Shown here piece after piece: positions 45,121 through 54,772 of a stretch of DNA of 64,000 nt. Positions within the stretch are counted from its first letter, which is position 1; every line of letters starts with the position of its first letter. The position numbers and the translations under genes are program-made. The DNA is from Alistipes sp. (GTDB lineage: Bacteria > Bacteroidota > Bacteroidia > Bacteroidales > Rikenellaceae): NCBI GenBank assembly GCA_022767745.1, contig JALENN010000002.1, positions 1-64,000 of the forward strand. Direction: 5' to 3'. The notes under the pieces were generated by a model, which was not told where the DNA came from, searched no databases, and was given only the letters and a program-made list of their open reading frames with translations.

Positions 45121-46860
45121 ATGAAAACATTGCTTCTTGTTCTGTGCGCCGTGCCTTTGATGGCAGGGTGCGGGGCTTCGGGCCCAATAAAGGCCAGGGT
45201 CGCCGAGTCGCCCCGGACTTTCTGCAATCCCGTTAACGTCGACTACCGCTTCATGAAGATCGACGGCGGCGACGGCATCCGCGAGGCTGCCGACCCCGTG
45301 GTGGTGGAGTTCGGGGGACGCTATTACCTCTTCGCCTCGAAGTCGTCGGGGTATTGGCATACGGAGGACTTTGTCGAGTGGACGCATGTGCTGATCGACG
45401 ACACGGTGCTGCCGATCGAGGACTACGCCCCCGGCCTGTTCGTCTACGACGGCTACCTCTACTACGTCGGGTCGACGCACGGTAAGGGCATGCTCTACCG
45501 CTCGTCGGCGCCCGAGAAGGGCGTGTGGGAGCCGGTGAAGGAGATATGGTCGTATTGGGACCCCGCCTTCCTGGTCGAGGGCGACAACCTCTACCTCTAC
45601 TACGGCTGTTCGCCCGTCGACCCGATATATATGCGCACGCTCGACCTGCGCACGCTCGAGGAGAAGCGCGGCGAGACGGTGTGCTTCAACAGCGACAAGG
45701 AGCACCACGGCTGGGAGCGTACGGGCGAATACAACGAGCTCGAACGCCGCCCCTACATCGAGGGCGCGTGGATGACGGCCCACGACGGGCGCTACTACCT
45801 GCAGTATGCCGCCCCGGGCACCGAGTGGAAATCGTATGCCGACGGCGCGTATGTGGCGACCTCGCCCGAGGGCCCCTTCACCTATATGGAGAACAGCCCC
45901 GTATCCTACAAGCCGACGGGTTTCCTCGGCGGCGCGGGCCACGGGTGCCTCTTTACGGTGGGCGGCGACAACTACTGGAAGGCCGCCACGAACTCCATTT
46001 CGGTGCGCCACATGTTCGAGCGCCGCGTGTCGTTCTACCCCGCGGGCTTTGATGACGACGGATACATGTATACCGACACATATATGGGCGATTACCCGAC
46101 TTACCTGCCCGACAGCCGCTGTCGGCGGCCGGGAAAGGCGCGCCCCGAGTGGATGCTCCTCTCGCAGGGCAAGCGTGTGACGGCCTCGTCGGCCCTCGAC
46201 GGCTATTCTGCCGACAGGGCTGTCGACGAGGATGCCCGCACGGCATGGGTGGCCGCCTCGAACGGCGACGGCGAGTGGTTCGAGATCGACCTGGGGGCGC
46301 TCTCGTCGATTTGCGCCATACAGGTCAACTTCGACGAGTACGGCGCCACGCACAAGGGTGTCGTCGGGGGCCTTTACCAAAGCTATGTCATATATGCGTC
46401 GGTCGACGGCGAGACGTGGTACGCCGTGGCCGACCGCAGCGGCAAGCGCAGCGATACGCCGCACGACTACATCGAGTTCGAGAAGCCGTTCAGGGCGCGG
46501 TATGTCAAGCTGCAGAATGTGGCCTATACCGTCTCGCAGAACCTTTCGCTGCGCGACCTGCGCGTTTTCGGACGCGGCCGGGGCCGCAGGCCGCAGGCCG
46601 CCGACGGCCTTACGGTGCAGCGCGATGCCGCCGACGGCTGCCGCGTGCGCCTGTCGTGGGATGCGGCGAAGGGTGCGCAGGGCTATATCGTCCGCTACGG
46701 CATAGCGCCCGACAAGCTGTACAACAACTTCCAGGTTGCGGGCGGTGATACGTCGCTCGAGATCGGCAGTCTGAACAGCGGCGTGGAGTACTATTTCACG
46801 GTCGACAGCTATAACGAGTGCGGCATAACCCGCGGCCGAAGAATGGAGGCGTGCCGTTGA
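45121..46860 (+). CDS. GH43-type lipoprotein with discoidin (CBM32-like) and FN3 domains
   Basis: This 579-residue surface lipoprotein (lipobox LMAGC, Cys17) has a five-bladed beta-propeller (about 35-335) with the GH43-type acidic triad: Asp58 in AADPVVVEFGG, Asp147 in YWDPAF and Glu214 in PYIEGAWM. It then has an F5/8 type C (discoidin) domain (about 345-480; SSALDGYSADRAVDEDARTA, EWFEIDLG) and an FN3 domain (about 485-575; VRLSWDAAKGAQGYIVRYG). GH43-like enzymes remove arabinose, xylose or galactose units. It lies 41 bases downstream of the NPCBM enzyme in the same transcript. The attached domains suggest binding to a complex glycan such as mucin or plant arabinogalactan. Confidence 0.8.
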   Translation: MKTLLLVLCAVPLMAGCGASGPIKARVAESPRTFCNPVNVDYRFMKIDGGDGIREAADPVVVEFGGRYYLFASKSSGYWHTEDFVEWTHVLIDDTVLPIEDYAPGLFVYDGYLYYVGSTHGKGMLYRSSAPEKGVWEPVKEIWSYWDPAFLVEGDNLYLYYGCSPVDPIYMRTLDLRTLEEKRGETVCFNSDKEHHGWERTGEYNELERRPYIEGAWMTAHDGRYYLQYAAPGTEWKSYADGAYVATSPEGPFTYMENSPVSYKPTGFLGGAGHGCLFTVGGDNYWKAATNSISVRHMFERRVSFYPAGFDDDGYMYTDTYMGDYPTYLPDSRCRRPGKARPEWMLLSQGKRVTASSALDGYSADRAVDEDARTAWVAASNGDGEWFEIDLGALSSICAIQVNFDEYGATHKGVVGGLYQSYVIYASVDGETWYAVADRSGKRSDTPHDYIEFEKPFRARYVKLQNVAYTVSQNLSLRDLRVFGRGRGRRPQAADGLTVQRDAADGCRVRLSWDAAKGAQGYIVRYGIAPDKLYNNFQVAGGDTSLEIGSLNSGVEYYFTVDSYNECGITRGRRMEACR

Positions 46861-46952
46861 GGCCGGCCGTTGCGGCGGGGAAAAGCGATTGCGGTCTGCG
46901 AAATTTTGTATACTTTTACCCTCTCTAACGAGGAATATCGTCATTTCGCAAT

Positions 46953-49322
46953 ATGAACAAGATCGCAATCACGGCCGCAAGGCATGCGCTGGGCGCTGCC
47001 GCAGCCATATTATCGTTTGTCGCAGTCTCGGCGCAGGAGCCTGCCGACTATGTCGACCCATTCATCGGCACCAACGGCATGGGCCACACTTTCCCCGGGG
47101 CATGCGTCCCCTTCGGTGCGGTGCAGCTCAGTCCCGACACCGACACCATCCCCCACAACGTGGGTGGGCAGTATCAGAAACGCGCCTACGAGTATTGTGC
47201 GGGCTACCGCCACGGCGACAAGACCATCGTGGGCTTCAGCCACACCCATCTGAGCGGTACGGGCCACTCCGACCTGGGCGACATCCTTGTGATGCCCTCG
47301 ACGGGAGAGGTAAGGCTCAACCCCGGCACGGCGGATGATCCCGACTGCGGCTACCGCTCGCGTTTCAGCCATGAGAGCGAGAGCGCCTCGCCCGGCTACT
47401 ATGCCGTCACGCTCGACGACACGGGCGTGCGGGCCGAGCTTACGGCCACCCCGCGCACGGGCGTGCACCGCTACACCTTCCCCAAGGATGCCGACGGACA
47501 TGTGGTCGTGGACCTCGCGCACGGCATCTACAACTACGACGGCAAGGTGCTGTGGTCGACGCTGCGCGTCGAGAGCGACACGCTCGTCACCGGCTACCGC
47601 ATCACCAACGGCTGGGCGCGCACCAACTATACCTACTTCGCCATATCGTTCTCGCAGCCCGTTGCCGATTACGGCTACGAGGACCGCGCGCCGATCCCCT
47701 ACAACGGCTTCTGGCGCCGTTTCGACGTTAACCGCAACTTCCCCGAGATGGCGGGCCGCAAGGTGGCGGCCTACTTCCGCTTCGATACGCGCCGTGAGCA
47801 GGAGCTGGTGGTTAAGGTGGCGCTGTCGGCCGTGAGCGCCGAGGGCGCCGTGGCCAACCTTCGGGCCGAGGCTGCGGGCCGCGGCTTCGACGAGATTGCC
47901 GCCGCCGCGCGCAAGGCGTGGAACGACAACATGGGAGCCTTCGAGGTTGAGGGAACCGACGACCAGCGCACGATGTTCTACACGTCGCTCTACCATACGA
48001 TGATCAACCCCTCGGTCTATATGGATGTCGACGGCTCGTACCGCGGCGTGGACCACGGTATCCACCGCGCCGACGGCTTCACCAACTATACGGTCTTCTC
48101 GCTGTGGGACACCTACCGTGCCGAGCACCCCTTCCTGAACCTCTTCTTCCCGAAGCGCAATGCCGACATGGTGCGGTCGATGATCGCCCACTGCGACCAG
48201 AGCGCTCACCACATGCTGCCCGTGTGGAGCCACATGGGTAACGAGAACTGGTGCATGAGCGGCTACCACGCCGTCTCGGTGCTGTCGGATGCCGTCGCCA
48301 CGGGCAACTTCGCCGACAGCCGCTCGGCGCTGGATGCCATGGTGAGCACCTCGACCGTGCCCTACTACGAGGGCGTGGCCGAGTATATGGAGCTGGGATA
48401 TGTGCCTCTGGACCGCAGCGCCACGGCCGCCTCTACCACGCTCGAATACTCCTACGACGACTGGACCATATACCGCACGGCGCTGGCCGCGTGCGACAAC
48501 GCAACGGCGGAGCGTTACCGCCGGCGAGCGCTCAACTACCGCAACATCTTCGACCGCGAGACGGGATTCGCCCGCCCGCGATATGCCGACGGCAGCTTCA
48601 AGGCCGACTTCGATCCGCTGCAGACCTACGGCGAGGGCTTCATCGAGGGTAACTCGTGGAACTTCTCGTTCCATGCTCCGCACGACGTGTGCGGACTGGT
48701 GGCGTTGATGGGCGGCGACCGCGCCTTCACCGCGCGCCTCGACTCGCTCTTCTCGATGCACCTGCCCGAGCGCTACTACGAGCATAACGAGGATATCACG
48801 GCCGACTGCCTGCTGGGCGGATACGTCCACGGCAACGAGCCGAGCCACCATGTGCCCTACCTCTATGCTTGGACGTCGCAGCCGTGGAAGACGCAGTACT
48901 GGATGCGCGAGATACTCGACCGCATGTACCGCAACGACATCGACGGCCTGAGCGGCAACGACGACTGCGGCCAGATGTCGGCATGGTACATCTTCTCCGT
49001 CATGGGCTTCTACCCCGTGTGCCCAGGCAGCGGCGAGTATGTGCTCGGCGCGCCCTACCTCCCGCGGGTGAAGGTCGCGCTGCCCAACGGCCGCACGCTT
49101 GAGATCCGTGCCGAGGGTGTGGACGACCGCCACCGCTACGTGCGCGAGATGCGCGTCAACGGCGAGCGCTGGACGAAGAACTATGTCACCTACGACGACA
49201 TCATGCGCGGCGGCGTGTGGGAGTTCCGCATGTCGGCGTCGCCCGACCGCCGTCGCGGCACGCAGCCCGAGGCGCGCCCCTACTCGCTCACCACGGGACT
49301 TGACGAGGGCGCAGCCGAGTAA
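46953..49322 (+). CDS. GH92 alpha-mannosidase
   Basis: This 789-residue exported protein starts with a signal peptide and the family hallmark DYVDPFIGTNGMGHTFPGA. It shows HLSGTGHSDLGDILVMP, then GNEPSHHVPYLYAW (about 628-641) and GNDDCGQMSAWYIFSVMGFY (about 668-687), which form the calcium- and substrate-binding site of GH92. Two domains are present: an N-terminal beta-sandwich (about 30-270) and a (alpha/alpha)6 barrel (about 280-770). GH92 enzymes are calcium-dependent inverting exo-alpha-mannosidases acting mostly on alpha-1,2-, 1,3- or 1,4-linked mannose of N-glycans and yeast mannan. The gene follows the GH43-type gene after 92 bases. Confidence 0.92.
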   Translation: MNKIAITAARHALGAAAAILSFVAVSAQEPADYVDPFIGTNGMGHTFPGACVPFGAVQLSPDTDTIPHNVGGQYQKRAYEYCAGYRHGDKTIVGFSHTHLSGTGHSDLGDILVMPSTGEVRLNPGTADDPDCGYRSRFSHESESASPGYYAVTLDDTGVRAELTATPRTGVHRYTFPKDADGHVVVDLAHGIYNYDGKVLWSTLRVESDTLVTGYRITNGWARTNYTYFAISFSQPVADYGYEDRAPIPYNGFWRRFDVNRNFPEMAGRKVAAYFRFDTRREQELVVKVALSAVSAEGAVANLRAEAAGRGFDEIAAAARKAWNDNMGAFEVEGTDDQRTMFYTSLYHTMINPSVYMDVDGSYRGVDHGIHRADGFTNYTVFSLWDTYRAEHPFLNLFFPKRNADMVRSMIAHCDQSAHHMLPVWSHMGNENWCMSGYHAVSVLSDAVATGNFADSRSALDAMVSTSTVPYYEGVAEYMELGYVPLDRSATAASTTLEYSYDDWTIYRTALAACDNATAERYRRRALNYRNIFDRETGFARPRYADGSFKADFDPLQTYGEGFIEGNSWNFSFHAPHDVCGLVALMGGDRAFTARLDSLFSMHLPERYYEHNEDITADCLLGGYVHGNEPSHHVPYLYAWTSQPWKTQYWMREILDRMYRNDIDGLSGNDDCGQMSAWYIFSVMGFYPVCPGSGEYVLGAPYLPRVKVALPNGRTLEIRAEGVDDRHRYVREMRVNGERWTKNYVTYDDIMRGGVWEFRMSASPDRRRGTQPEARPYSLTTGLDEGAAE

Positions 49323-49358
49323 CCACCCTGCCATGAACACGAAAAGAGAAAGCATACC

Positions 49359-50156
49359 ATGAAAACGAATCTGAAAGTTATTGCGGCGGTGCTGCTTGCA
49401 GCCGCCGTGTCGGCGTCGTGCGCCGGGTCGCGCGCCACCGACGGCCGCGTGTCGAAGGCGTGGCAGAAGTACGACTCGGGCGAGATTGTCTTCGAGGACA
49501 AGGCCCCCGATACGGAGGGGTCGCGCATCTACCGCCACATAATCCCCGACCCCGAGGCCTATATCCGCGAGCAGGCATGTACCGTGCTGGCGACGCTGTA
49601 CGACTCGCCGAAGGACCGCATCACGCCTGTGCACCGCATACACTACACGCTGGAGGACATCGACGGCATCTCGGCCAAGGGAGGGTCGGACGGCGACATC
49701 TCGATCTTCTACAGCACGCGCCATATCGAAAGCTCCTACGGCGAGCAGCGTGACACGGCGCGCCTGATGTTCGAGACGCGCGGCGTGCTGCTGCACGAGC
49801 TTACGCACGCCTACCAGCTCGAGCCGCAGGGCATAGGCACCTACGGTACGAACCGCACCTTCTGGGCCTTCATCGAGGGCATGGCCGACGCCGTGCGCGT
49901 GGCCAACGGCGGCTTCGGCCCCGACGGACGTCCCCGCGGCGGCAACTACATGGACGGCTACCGCACGACGGGCTATTTCCTCGTGTGGCTGCGCGACAAC
50001 AAGGACCCCGACTTCCTGCGCAAGTTTAACCGCAGCGCCCTGGAGGTCGTGCCCTGGTCGTTCGACGGCGCCGTGAAGCATATCCTCGGCGAGCAGTACG
50101 ACATCGACTCGCTCTGGCACGAGTATCAGGTCGCCGTGGGCGACATAGCCGAGTAG
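49359..50156 (+). CDS. Basic secretory protein (BSP)-family metallopeptidase lipoprotein
   Basis: This 265-residue lipoprotein (lipobox SASC, Cys near residue 21) contains the zinc-binding HELTHAYQ (His146, Glu147, His150) followed by FIEGMADAVR, where the Glu-x-x-Asp is the usual third-ligand segment of gluzincin-like enzymes. YSTRHIESSYGE and the MDGYRTTGYFLVWLR segment match the plant-type basic secretory protein family, known in plant defence and in Bacteroidetes. It lies 36 bases after the GH92 gene and ends the glycan cluster, so it may trim the protein carrying the glycans. Function as a peptidase is inferred from the motif. Confidence 0.8.
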   Translation: MKTNLKVIAAVLLAAAVSASCAGSRATDGRVSKAWQKYDSGEIVFEDKAPDTEGSRIYRHIIPDPEAYIREQACTVLATLYDSPKDRITPVHRIHYTLEDIDGISAKGGSDGDISIFYSTRHIESSYGEQRDTARLMFETRGVLLHELTHAYQLEPQGIGTYGTNRTFWAFIEGMADAVRVANGGFGPDGRPRGGNYMDGYRTTGYFLVWLRDNKDPDFLRKFNRSALEVVPWSFDGAVKHILGEQYDIDSLWHEYQVAVGDIAE

Positions 50157-50174
50157 GCTCACCCGTAAATAAGG

Positions 50175-50215
50175 ACGGCGGGCGTCACCCTTTCAGAGGT
50201 GGCGCCCGCTGCCGT
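50175..50215. terminator. Bidirectional terminator after the glycan cluster
   Basis: Arms around 50176-50189 and 50198-50213 pair over about 13 bp (GGGCG core, one wobble), loop CTTTCAGA, followed by GTTTC. It separates the convergent BSP and mechanosensitive-channel genes. Confidence 0.7.
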
Positions 50216-50217
50216 TT

Positions 50218-51423
50218 CTATGCCTGTGTGGTGTCGGGGTCTTCCCGCCCCGTAAGGTCGTGCCCCGCGGGACGCTGGTAGAGACGCAGCCCGAAGCGCG
50301 GCATGACGGAGATGAGGTGGTCGAAGAGGTCGTTCTGTATCTTCTCGTACTCGATCCACGCCGTGCAGGCCGTGAAGCAGTATATCTCCACGGGCAGGCC
50401 CTCGGCCGTGGGCTGCAGCAGGCGCACCATCTGCATCAGGTCGTGGTTTATGTCGTCGCGGCGCTGTATGTGGCCTACGGCGTAGTCGATCATAAGGCGC
50501 AGGTTTGAGGTCTCGCGCTGCAGATGCTCCGGCGTGGCCAGTCCCTCGCCGATGAGGGCCTCTATGCGCCCGCGCGGCATGACCGTGATGGTGTTCACGT
50601 CGACGGGCAGCGAGCGCTTGATGCGGCGGCCGCCGCTCTCGCGCATGCCGCGCCAGTTCTGGAACGAGTCGCTCACGAGGGCATAGGGCGGTATGGTCGT
50701 TACGGTCTTGTCGAAGTTCTGCACCTTGACCGTCGTCAGGGTCACCTCGGTGACGTAGCCGTCGGCGCCGTACTTGCTCATCGTTATCCAGTCGCCCGGG
50801 CGCAGCATGTCGTTGGCCGAGAGCTGCACGCCCGCCACAAGGCCGAGGATCGTGTCTTTGAATATGAGCATGAGGATTGCGGCCGAGGCGCCGAGTCCCG
50901 TCAGTATCGCGGTGGCGTCCTTGTCGATGAGGATGCTTATGATGACGATGCCGCCGACGCATACGGCCACAAGGTCGATCATCTGGTATACGCCCTTCAG
51001 CGGGCGGTTGCGCAGCGTCTCGTGCTCGGCCGACATGTTGTGCAGCGTGCCGAGCATGGTGTGTATGAAGAGCATGGCCACCACCGTGAGGTATATCAGG
51101 CACACCTTGTGCAGCACGTCGAGCAACAGCGGCGCGTCGGCGAAGGCCATGGGCAGCAGGGCATACCATACGACGGGCGGGATGAGGCGCCCAAGCGCGT
51201 GCAGCACCTTGTCGTTGAGCAGGCGGTCGTCCCACTCGGTGCGGGTCTGACTGACGATGGCGCGCAGGGCGGGTATTACGGCCATGCGGAAGAACTTCGT
51301 CGCCGCGAGCGATATTATCAGTATTATGACCAGTACGGCCGCGGTGAAGAGCGGCTGCTCGAATGCGTCGCCGAGGCCCGTGCCGTCGACGAACCGCGAT
51401 ATGGCCTGCTTGAGGAATTTCAT
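50218..51423 (-). CDS. MscS-family mechanosensitive ion channel (YbdG-like)
   Basis: This 401-residue membrane protein has about five transmembrane helices (about 20-180). The conserved MscS pore-lining and beta domain follows: GLGASAAILMLIFKDTILGLVAG (pore helix), RPGDWITMSKYGADGYVTEV, TTVKVQNFDKTVTTIPPYAL. The C-terminal cytoplasmic vestibule runs to about 390. It opens on osmotic down-shock to release solutes. The order and length match the miniconductance YbdG type. I begin at ATG 51423, not 51474, because the upstream residues are Arg/Pro-rich and the true N-terminus MKFLKQAISRFVDG is clear. Confidence 0.9.
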   Translation of the reverse strand: MKFLKQAISRFVDGTGLGDAFEQPLFTAAVLVIILIISLAATKFFRMAVIPALRAIVSQTRTEWDDRLLNDKVLHALGRLIPPVVWYALLPMAFADAPLLLDVLHKVCLIYLTVVAMLFIHTMLGTLHNMSAEHETLRNRPLKGVYQMIDLVAVCVGGIVIISILIDKDATAILTGLGASAAILMLIFKDTILGLVAGVQLSANDMLRPGDWITMSKYGADGYVTEVTLTTVKVQNFDKTVTTIPPYALVSDSFQNWRGMRESGGRRIKRSLPVDVNTITVMPRGRIEALIGEGLATPEHLQRETSNLRLMIDYAVGHIQRRDDINHDLMQMVRLLQPTAEGLPVEIYCFTACTAWIEYEKIQNDLFDHLISVMPRFGLRLYQRPAGHDLTGREDPDTTQA

Positions 51424-51538
51424 CTTGTGTGGTGTGTGTTTCCGCCGCGGCCGTCGTGGCCGCCGCAAGGGCAAAGATACTCTTTTCGTGCTTTTCGGAC
51501 AAGCGCCGTGCCGTATGCAGGCGCTGGCGGCAACGAAA

Positions 51539-51572
51539 AACCGGTCTCCACCCTTTCGGGCGGAGACCGGTT
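51539..51572 (-). terminator. Rho-independent terminator of the M13 peptidase gene
   Basis: AACCGGTCTCC (51539-51549) pairs perfectly with GGAGACCGGTT (51562-51572). On the minus strand the stem is followed by a T run (plus-strand A5). It lies 26 bases after the M13 stop. Confidence 0.8.
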
Positions 51573-51597
51573 GCGGTATGCGGTGCGGCTGCGGCCG

Positions 51598-53631
51598 TTA
51601 CCAGATTATTACGCGCTCCTGCTCGGGACGGTACATGGCGCCGTCCTTGATGTCGAACGCCTTGAGGAAGGTGTCGATGTTGCTCAGCGTGGCGTTCACG
51701 CGGTTGCGGCCCAGCGAGTGTACGTCGAGCTTGGTGAGGCGTGCGGCCTCCTCGTCGCGTATGTTCTGTCCCCACAGCGTGGCGTAGGCCAGGTAGAAAC
51801 GCTGGTCGGCCGTGAAGCCGTCGATGGGTGCGGGCTCCTCGCTGCCGAAGGTGTTGTGCAGGGCGGTGTATGCCACGCGCAGGCCTCCCTGGTCGGCGAT
51901 GTTCTCACCCAGCGTGAGGGCGCCGTCGGCCATCACGGCGGGCTGGCCGTCCTTGGCGGGGAGCACCTCGATCTTGTTGAACTGCTCGACCAGAACGTCG
52001 GTCTTGGCCTTGAATGCCACGGCATCCTCCTCGGCCCACCAGTTGTTCATGTTGCCGTCCTTGTCGAACTGGCGGCCCTGGTCGTCGAATCCGTGGGTCA
52101 TCTCGTGGCCGATAACCACGCCAATGGCGCCGTAGTTGACGGCATCGTCAGCCTCGGGGTTGTAGAACGGGGGCTGGAGTATGGCTGCCGGGAAGCAGAT
52201 CTCGTTGGTGGTGGGGTTGTAGTATGCGTTCACGGTCTGCGGCGTCATGAACCACTCGTCGCGGTCGACCTCGGTGCCCAGCTTCGAGATGTTGTCGTGC
52301 GTGTACCATGCCGAGGCGCGCTTGAGGTTCTCCCAGTACGATACGGCGGGGTCGATCTCCAGGGTCGAGTAGTCCTTCCACTTGTCGGGGTAGCCGATCT
52401 TGACGGTGAACTTGGCCAGCTTCTCCTGTGCCTTGGCCTTGGTGGCGTCGCTCATCCAGTCGAGGGCGTCGATGTGCTGCGAGAGGGCGGTCTGCAGGTT
52501 CTTCACCATCTCGATCATGCGCTGTTTGTCGCTCTCGGGGAAGTACTTGGCGACGTAGATCTCGCCCACGGCCTCGCCCAGCAGTCCGTTGGGTACGCTC
52601 ATGGCGCGCTTCCAGCGGGGACGCATCTCCTGCTGGCCCGACATCTGGCGGCCGAAGAACTCGAAGTAGGCGGCATAGATGTCATCGCTCAGGTAGGGAG
52701 CGGCGCTGGCCAGGTAGCTTGCCGCAAGGTATGCGCGCAGCGTCTCGACGGGCTCGGTCTTGACGAGCGTGTTCACGGCGTCGAGCGTCTCGGGCTGGCC
52801 GACGATGATGTTCTCGAAGTCGCCGATGCCCATGCCCCCGAAGTATGCCGTCCAGTCGATGGCGTCGTAGCGCTTGACGAAGTCGGCCTTAGGCATGGGG
52901 TTGTAGTTGGCGGCAATGTCGCGCAGCTCGACATTCGAGCGGAACTTTTCAGCCATCTTGGTCTCCAGTGCAACCACTGCGGCGGCCATGTCGGCGGGTT
53001 TCTCCATGCCGTAGAGCGTGAATGCCTTCGTAAGCCATGCCGTGTAGCCCTCGCGCATGGCGGCGTTCTCCTCGTCGAGGTAGTAGTCGCGGTTACCCAT
53101 TCCGAGTCCCGACTGCTCGATGTAGAGGGCGTTGACGTTGCTGTTCATAAGGTCGGCGCTCACGCCCACGCCGAAGAACGGGTTGCCGGCGCACATGTGC
53201 ATGCGGGCAACGGCCTCGGTGAGCTGCTTGGCGTCGGCTATGGCCATGATGGCCTCGATGTCCTCCTTGACGGGGGCCAGTGCCTCGTTGTTCAGGCGCG
53301 TCGAGTCGAGTCCCATCGTGTAGAGGTCGGCTATCTTCTGCTCGACGCTGCCCTTCTCGGCCGTCGACTTGGTCATCTGCGAGAAGAGATCGTTGATGCG
53401 CACCTCGTTGTTCTCGCGCAGCACGTCGAAGGCGCCGTAGCGGGCAAATTCGGGTTTGAGCGGGTTCTTCTTCTGCCATCCGCCCGTAGCGTATTGGTAA
53501 AAGTCCTCGTTGGGGGCTATCGTGGTGTCGAAGTTCGACGGGTCGATTGCCGGAACCGAGGCCTGCTTCTGCTGTTGGTCGCAACCGGTCATGAGTGCAA
53601 TCATTGAAATGAATAAAACGGTTTTTTTCAT
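51598..53631 (-). CDS. M13-family (neprilysin/PepO-like) metallopeptidase lipoprotein
   Basis: This 677-residue protein has a lipobox (ALMTGC, Cys near residue 17) and the M13 architecture: an all-alpha N-terminal domain (about 30-440) and a C-terminal zincin domain. VVIGHEMTHGFDDQGRQFD carries the HExxH site (His509, Glu510, His513), and TLGENIADQGGLRVAY supplies the third zinc ligand Glu and the conserved Asp. The tail ends PEQERVIIW, with the Trp typical of the family. It degrades peptides up to about 40-60 residues in the periplasm or at the surface. A minus-strand TACCTTTG box lies at 53730-53737, about 100 bases upstream of the start. It is a single-gene unit with its own terminator. 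Confidence 0.92.
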   Translation of the reverse strand: MKKTVLFISMIALMTGCDQQQKQASVPAIDPSNFDTTIAPNEDFYQYATGGWQKKNPLKPEFARYGAFDVLRENNEVRINDLFSQMTKSTAEKGSVEQKIADLYTMGLDSTRLNNEALAPVKEDIEAIMAIADAKQLTEAVARMHMCAGNPFFGVGVSADLMNSNVNALYIEQSGLGMGNRDYYLDEENAAMREGYTAWLTKAFTLYGMEKPADMAAAVVALETKMAEKFRSNVELRDIAANYNPMPKADFVKRYDAIDWTAYFGGMGIGDFENIIVGQPETLDAVNTLVKTEPVETLRAYLAASYLASAAPYLSDDIYAAYFEFFGRQMSGQQEMRPRWKRAMSVPNGLLGEAVGEIYVAKYFPESDKQRMIEMVKNLQTALSQHIDALDWMSDATKAKAQEKLAKFTVKIGYPDKWKDYSTLEIDPAVSYWENLKRASAWYTHDNISKLGTEVDRDEWFMTPQTVNAYYNPTTNEICFPAAILQPPFYNPEADDAVNYGAIGVVIGHEMTHGFDDQGRQFDKDGNMNNWWAEEDAVAFKAKTDVLVEQFNKIEVLPAKDGQPAVMADGALTLGENIADQGGLRVAYTALHNTFGSEEPAPIDGFTADQRFYLAYATLWGQNIRDEEAARLTKLDVHSLGRNRVNATLSNIDTFLKAFDIKDGAMYRPEQERVIIW

Positions 53632-53955
53632 CTTCGTTCGTCTGTTATTGTGTCGTTTGTCTCTTTTCTCTGGTTCGGAGCGGGGACGTGTGTCCGTGTC
53701 TGCCGCCCTTCGGGCCGCTTTGACAGCGGCAAAGGTAATGCAAAAACACGTACGATATACTCTTAATTTTACAAAGGTGTGCCGGCAGCCGGCCGCGGCG
53801 CCTCGGACGAAAAGGACGGAAAATATTACCTTTTTGCGAAAATTATCTTACGCGGCCATGCAAGATTTGACAGCGGGCGCGATTTAATTTGTTGAGTTCG
53901 CCGATGGGAAAACAGGCGGCGGCAAGATGTTTAATAACTTAAATGATTCAGAACG
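53632..53955. promoter_or_regulatory. Divergent promoter region between the M13 and DUF4840 genes
   Basis: No gene is seen. On the minus strand CAAAGGTA (53730-53737) gives a perfect TACCTTTG -7 box. On the plus strand TACCTTTT at 53827-53834 is a near match. Neither has a clear TTTG at 19 bases. Confidence 0.4.
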
Positions 53956-54579
53956 ATGAAAACTCCCATTTTGAAGAATTGGCTGGCTTCGGGCCTTATG
54001 GCTGTTGCGGTATTCGGTTTCACGGCTTGCAGTGAGGATAATGACGGCGGTACGACGCCTCCCCCGACCGATCCCGATGTGACGGTTGTCGAGGGTGCCT
54101 ACAGCGGCACGATGGCCGTAGCCGAGGCTGCCGGTACGGCTGACGAGGGCACCGAGGAGCCCACGGGTACGGCTGTCGATGCTGCGGTGTCGGCCGAGGC
54201 CATCGAGTTCACCGATTTCCCGATCCGCGACCTCGTTGCCAAGATCGTGGGTGAGGAGTCGGCCGATGCCATTGTCGAGGCTGTGGGCCAGGTCGATTAT
54301 TCGGTCGCATATACCGCCGCCATGAGCGAGGACAAGGCTACGGTAGCCATGACGCTCGCCCCCGAGGTGCTCACCATCTCGATGCCCGTCGAGGGTGCCG
54401 AGCCTCTGGAGATCGCCGTGGCCATCTCGGCCGCTGCCGACGCTACCTATACCGTCGAGAGCAGCAAGCTGGGCTTCACCCTCTCGGTTGACGGCGTTAC
54501 CCTCGGCGGCGAGGCTCTCGAGGGCTTCGAGGCATTCTCGCTCGACTTTGACCTTGCAAAAAACACTACTGAGGAGTAG
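53956..54579 (+). CDS. DUF4840-like lipoprotein
   Basis: This 207-residue protein has a lipobox (FGFTAC, Cys near residue 25) followed by a low-complexity linker (DNDGGTTPPPTDPD) and one beta-rich domain (about 45-205). The segment FTDFPIRDLVAKIVGEESAD followed by VDYSVAYTAAM matches my recollection of the DUF4840 family, found in Bacteroidales surface lipoproteins. No enzymatic motif is present. Function is unknown; a role as a surface-exposed structural lipoprotein is likely. It ends 29 bases before a strong terminator. Confidence 0.65.
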   Translation: MKTPILKNWLASGLMAVAVFGFTACSEDNDGGTTPPPTDPDVTVVEGAYSGTMAVAEAAGTADEGTEEPTGTAVDAAVSAEAIEFTDFPIRDLVAKIVGEESADAIVEAVGQVDYSVAYTAAMSEDKATVAMTLAPEVLTISMPVEGAEPLEIAVAISAAADATYTVESSKLGFTLSVDGVTLGGEALEGFEAFSLDFDLAKNTTEE

Positions 54580-54608
54580 GGTAGGTTGTTAATAAGTGTG
54601 TAAGTGGT

Positions 54609-54640
54609 GGCCTCCGGAGTGTTCCGGGGGCCCTTTTTTT
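54609..54640 (+). terminator. Rho-independent terminator after the DUF4840-like gene
   Basis: GGCCTCCGGA (54609-54618), loop GTGT, TCCGGGGGCC (54623-54632), one wobble, then T7. Confidence 0.9.
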
Positions 54641-54772
54641 GCGCGGTTGCCACACGGGCGAAAAATGGCGGCCGAATATTGCCCGATATGCGGAAAATCA
54701 CTATCTTTGGTTATGCGGGCGGCCGTAAGGCCGTCATGCACAGACCCCGAGCCAACCCAAAACCATTATATC

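Noticed and set aside
42203..45187. Minus-strand 994-codon frame opposite the NPCBM enzyme
   Set aside because: Same artefact; the plus-strand gene shows a clear domain order.
47010..50162. Minus-strand 1050-codon frame opposite GH92 and BSP genes
   Set aside because: Same artefact; the plus-strand genes carry full family motifs.
50524..53607. Plus-strand 1027-codon frame opposite the MscS and M13 genes
   Set aside because: Reverse-frame shadow across two genes and a terminator.
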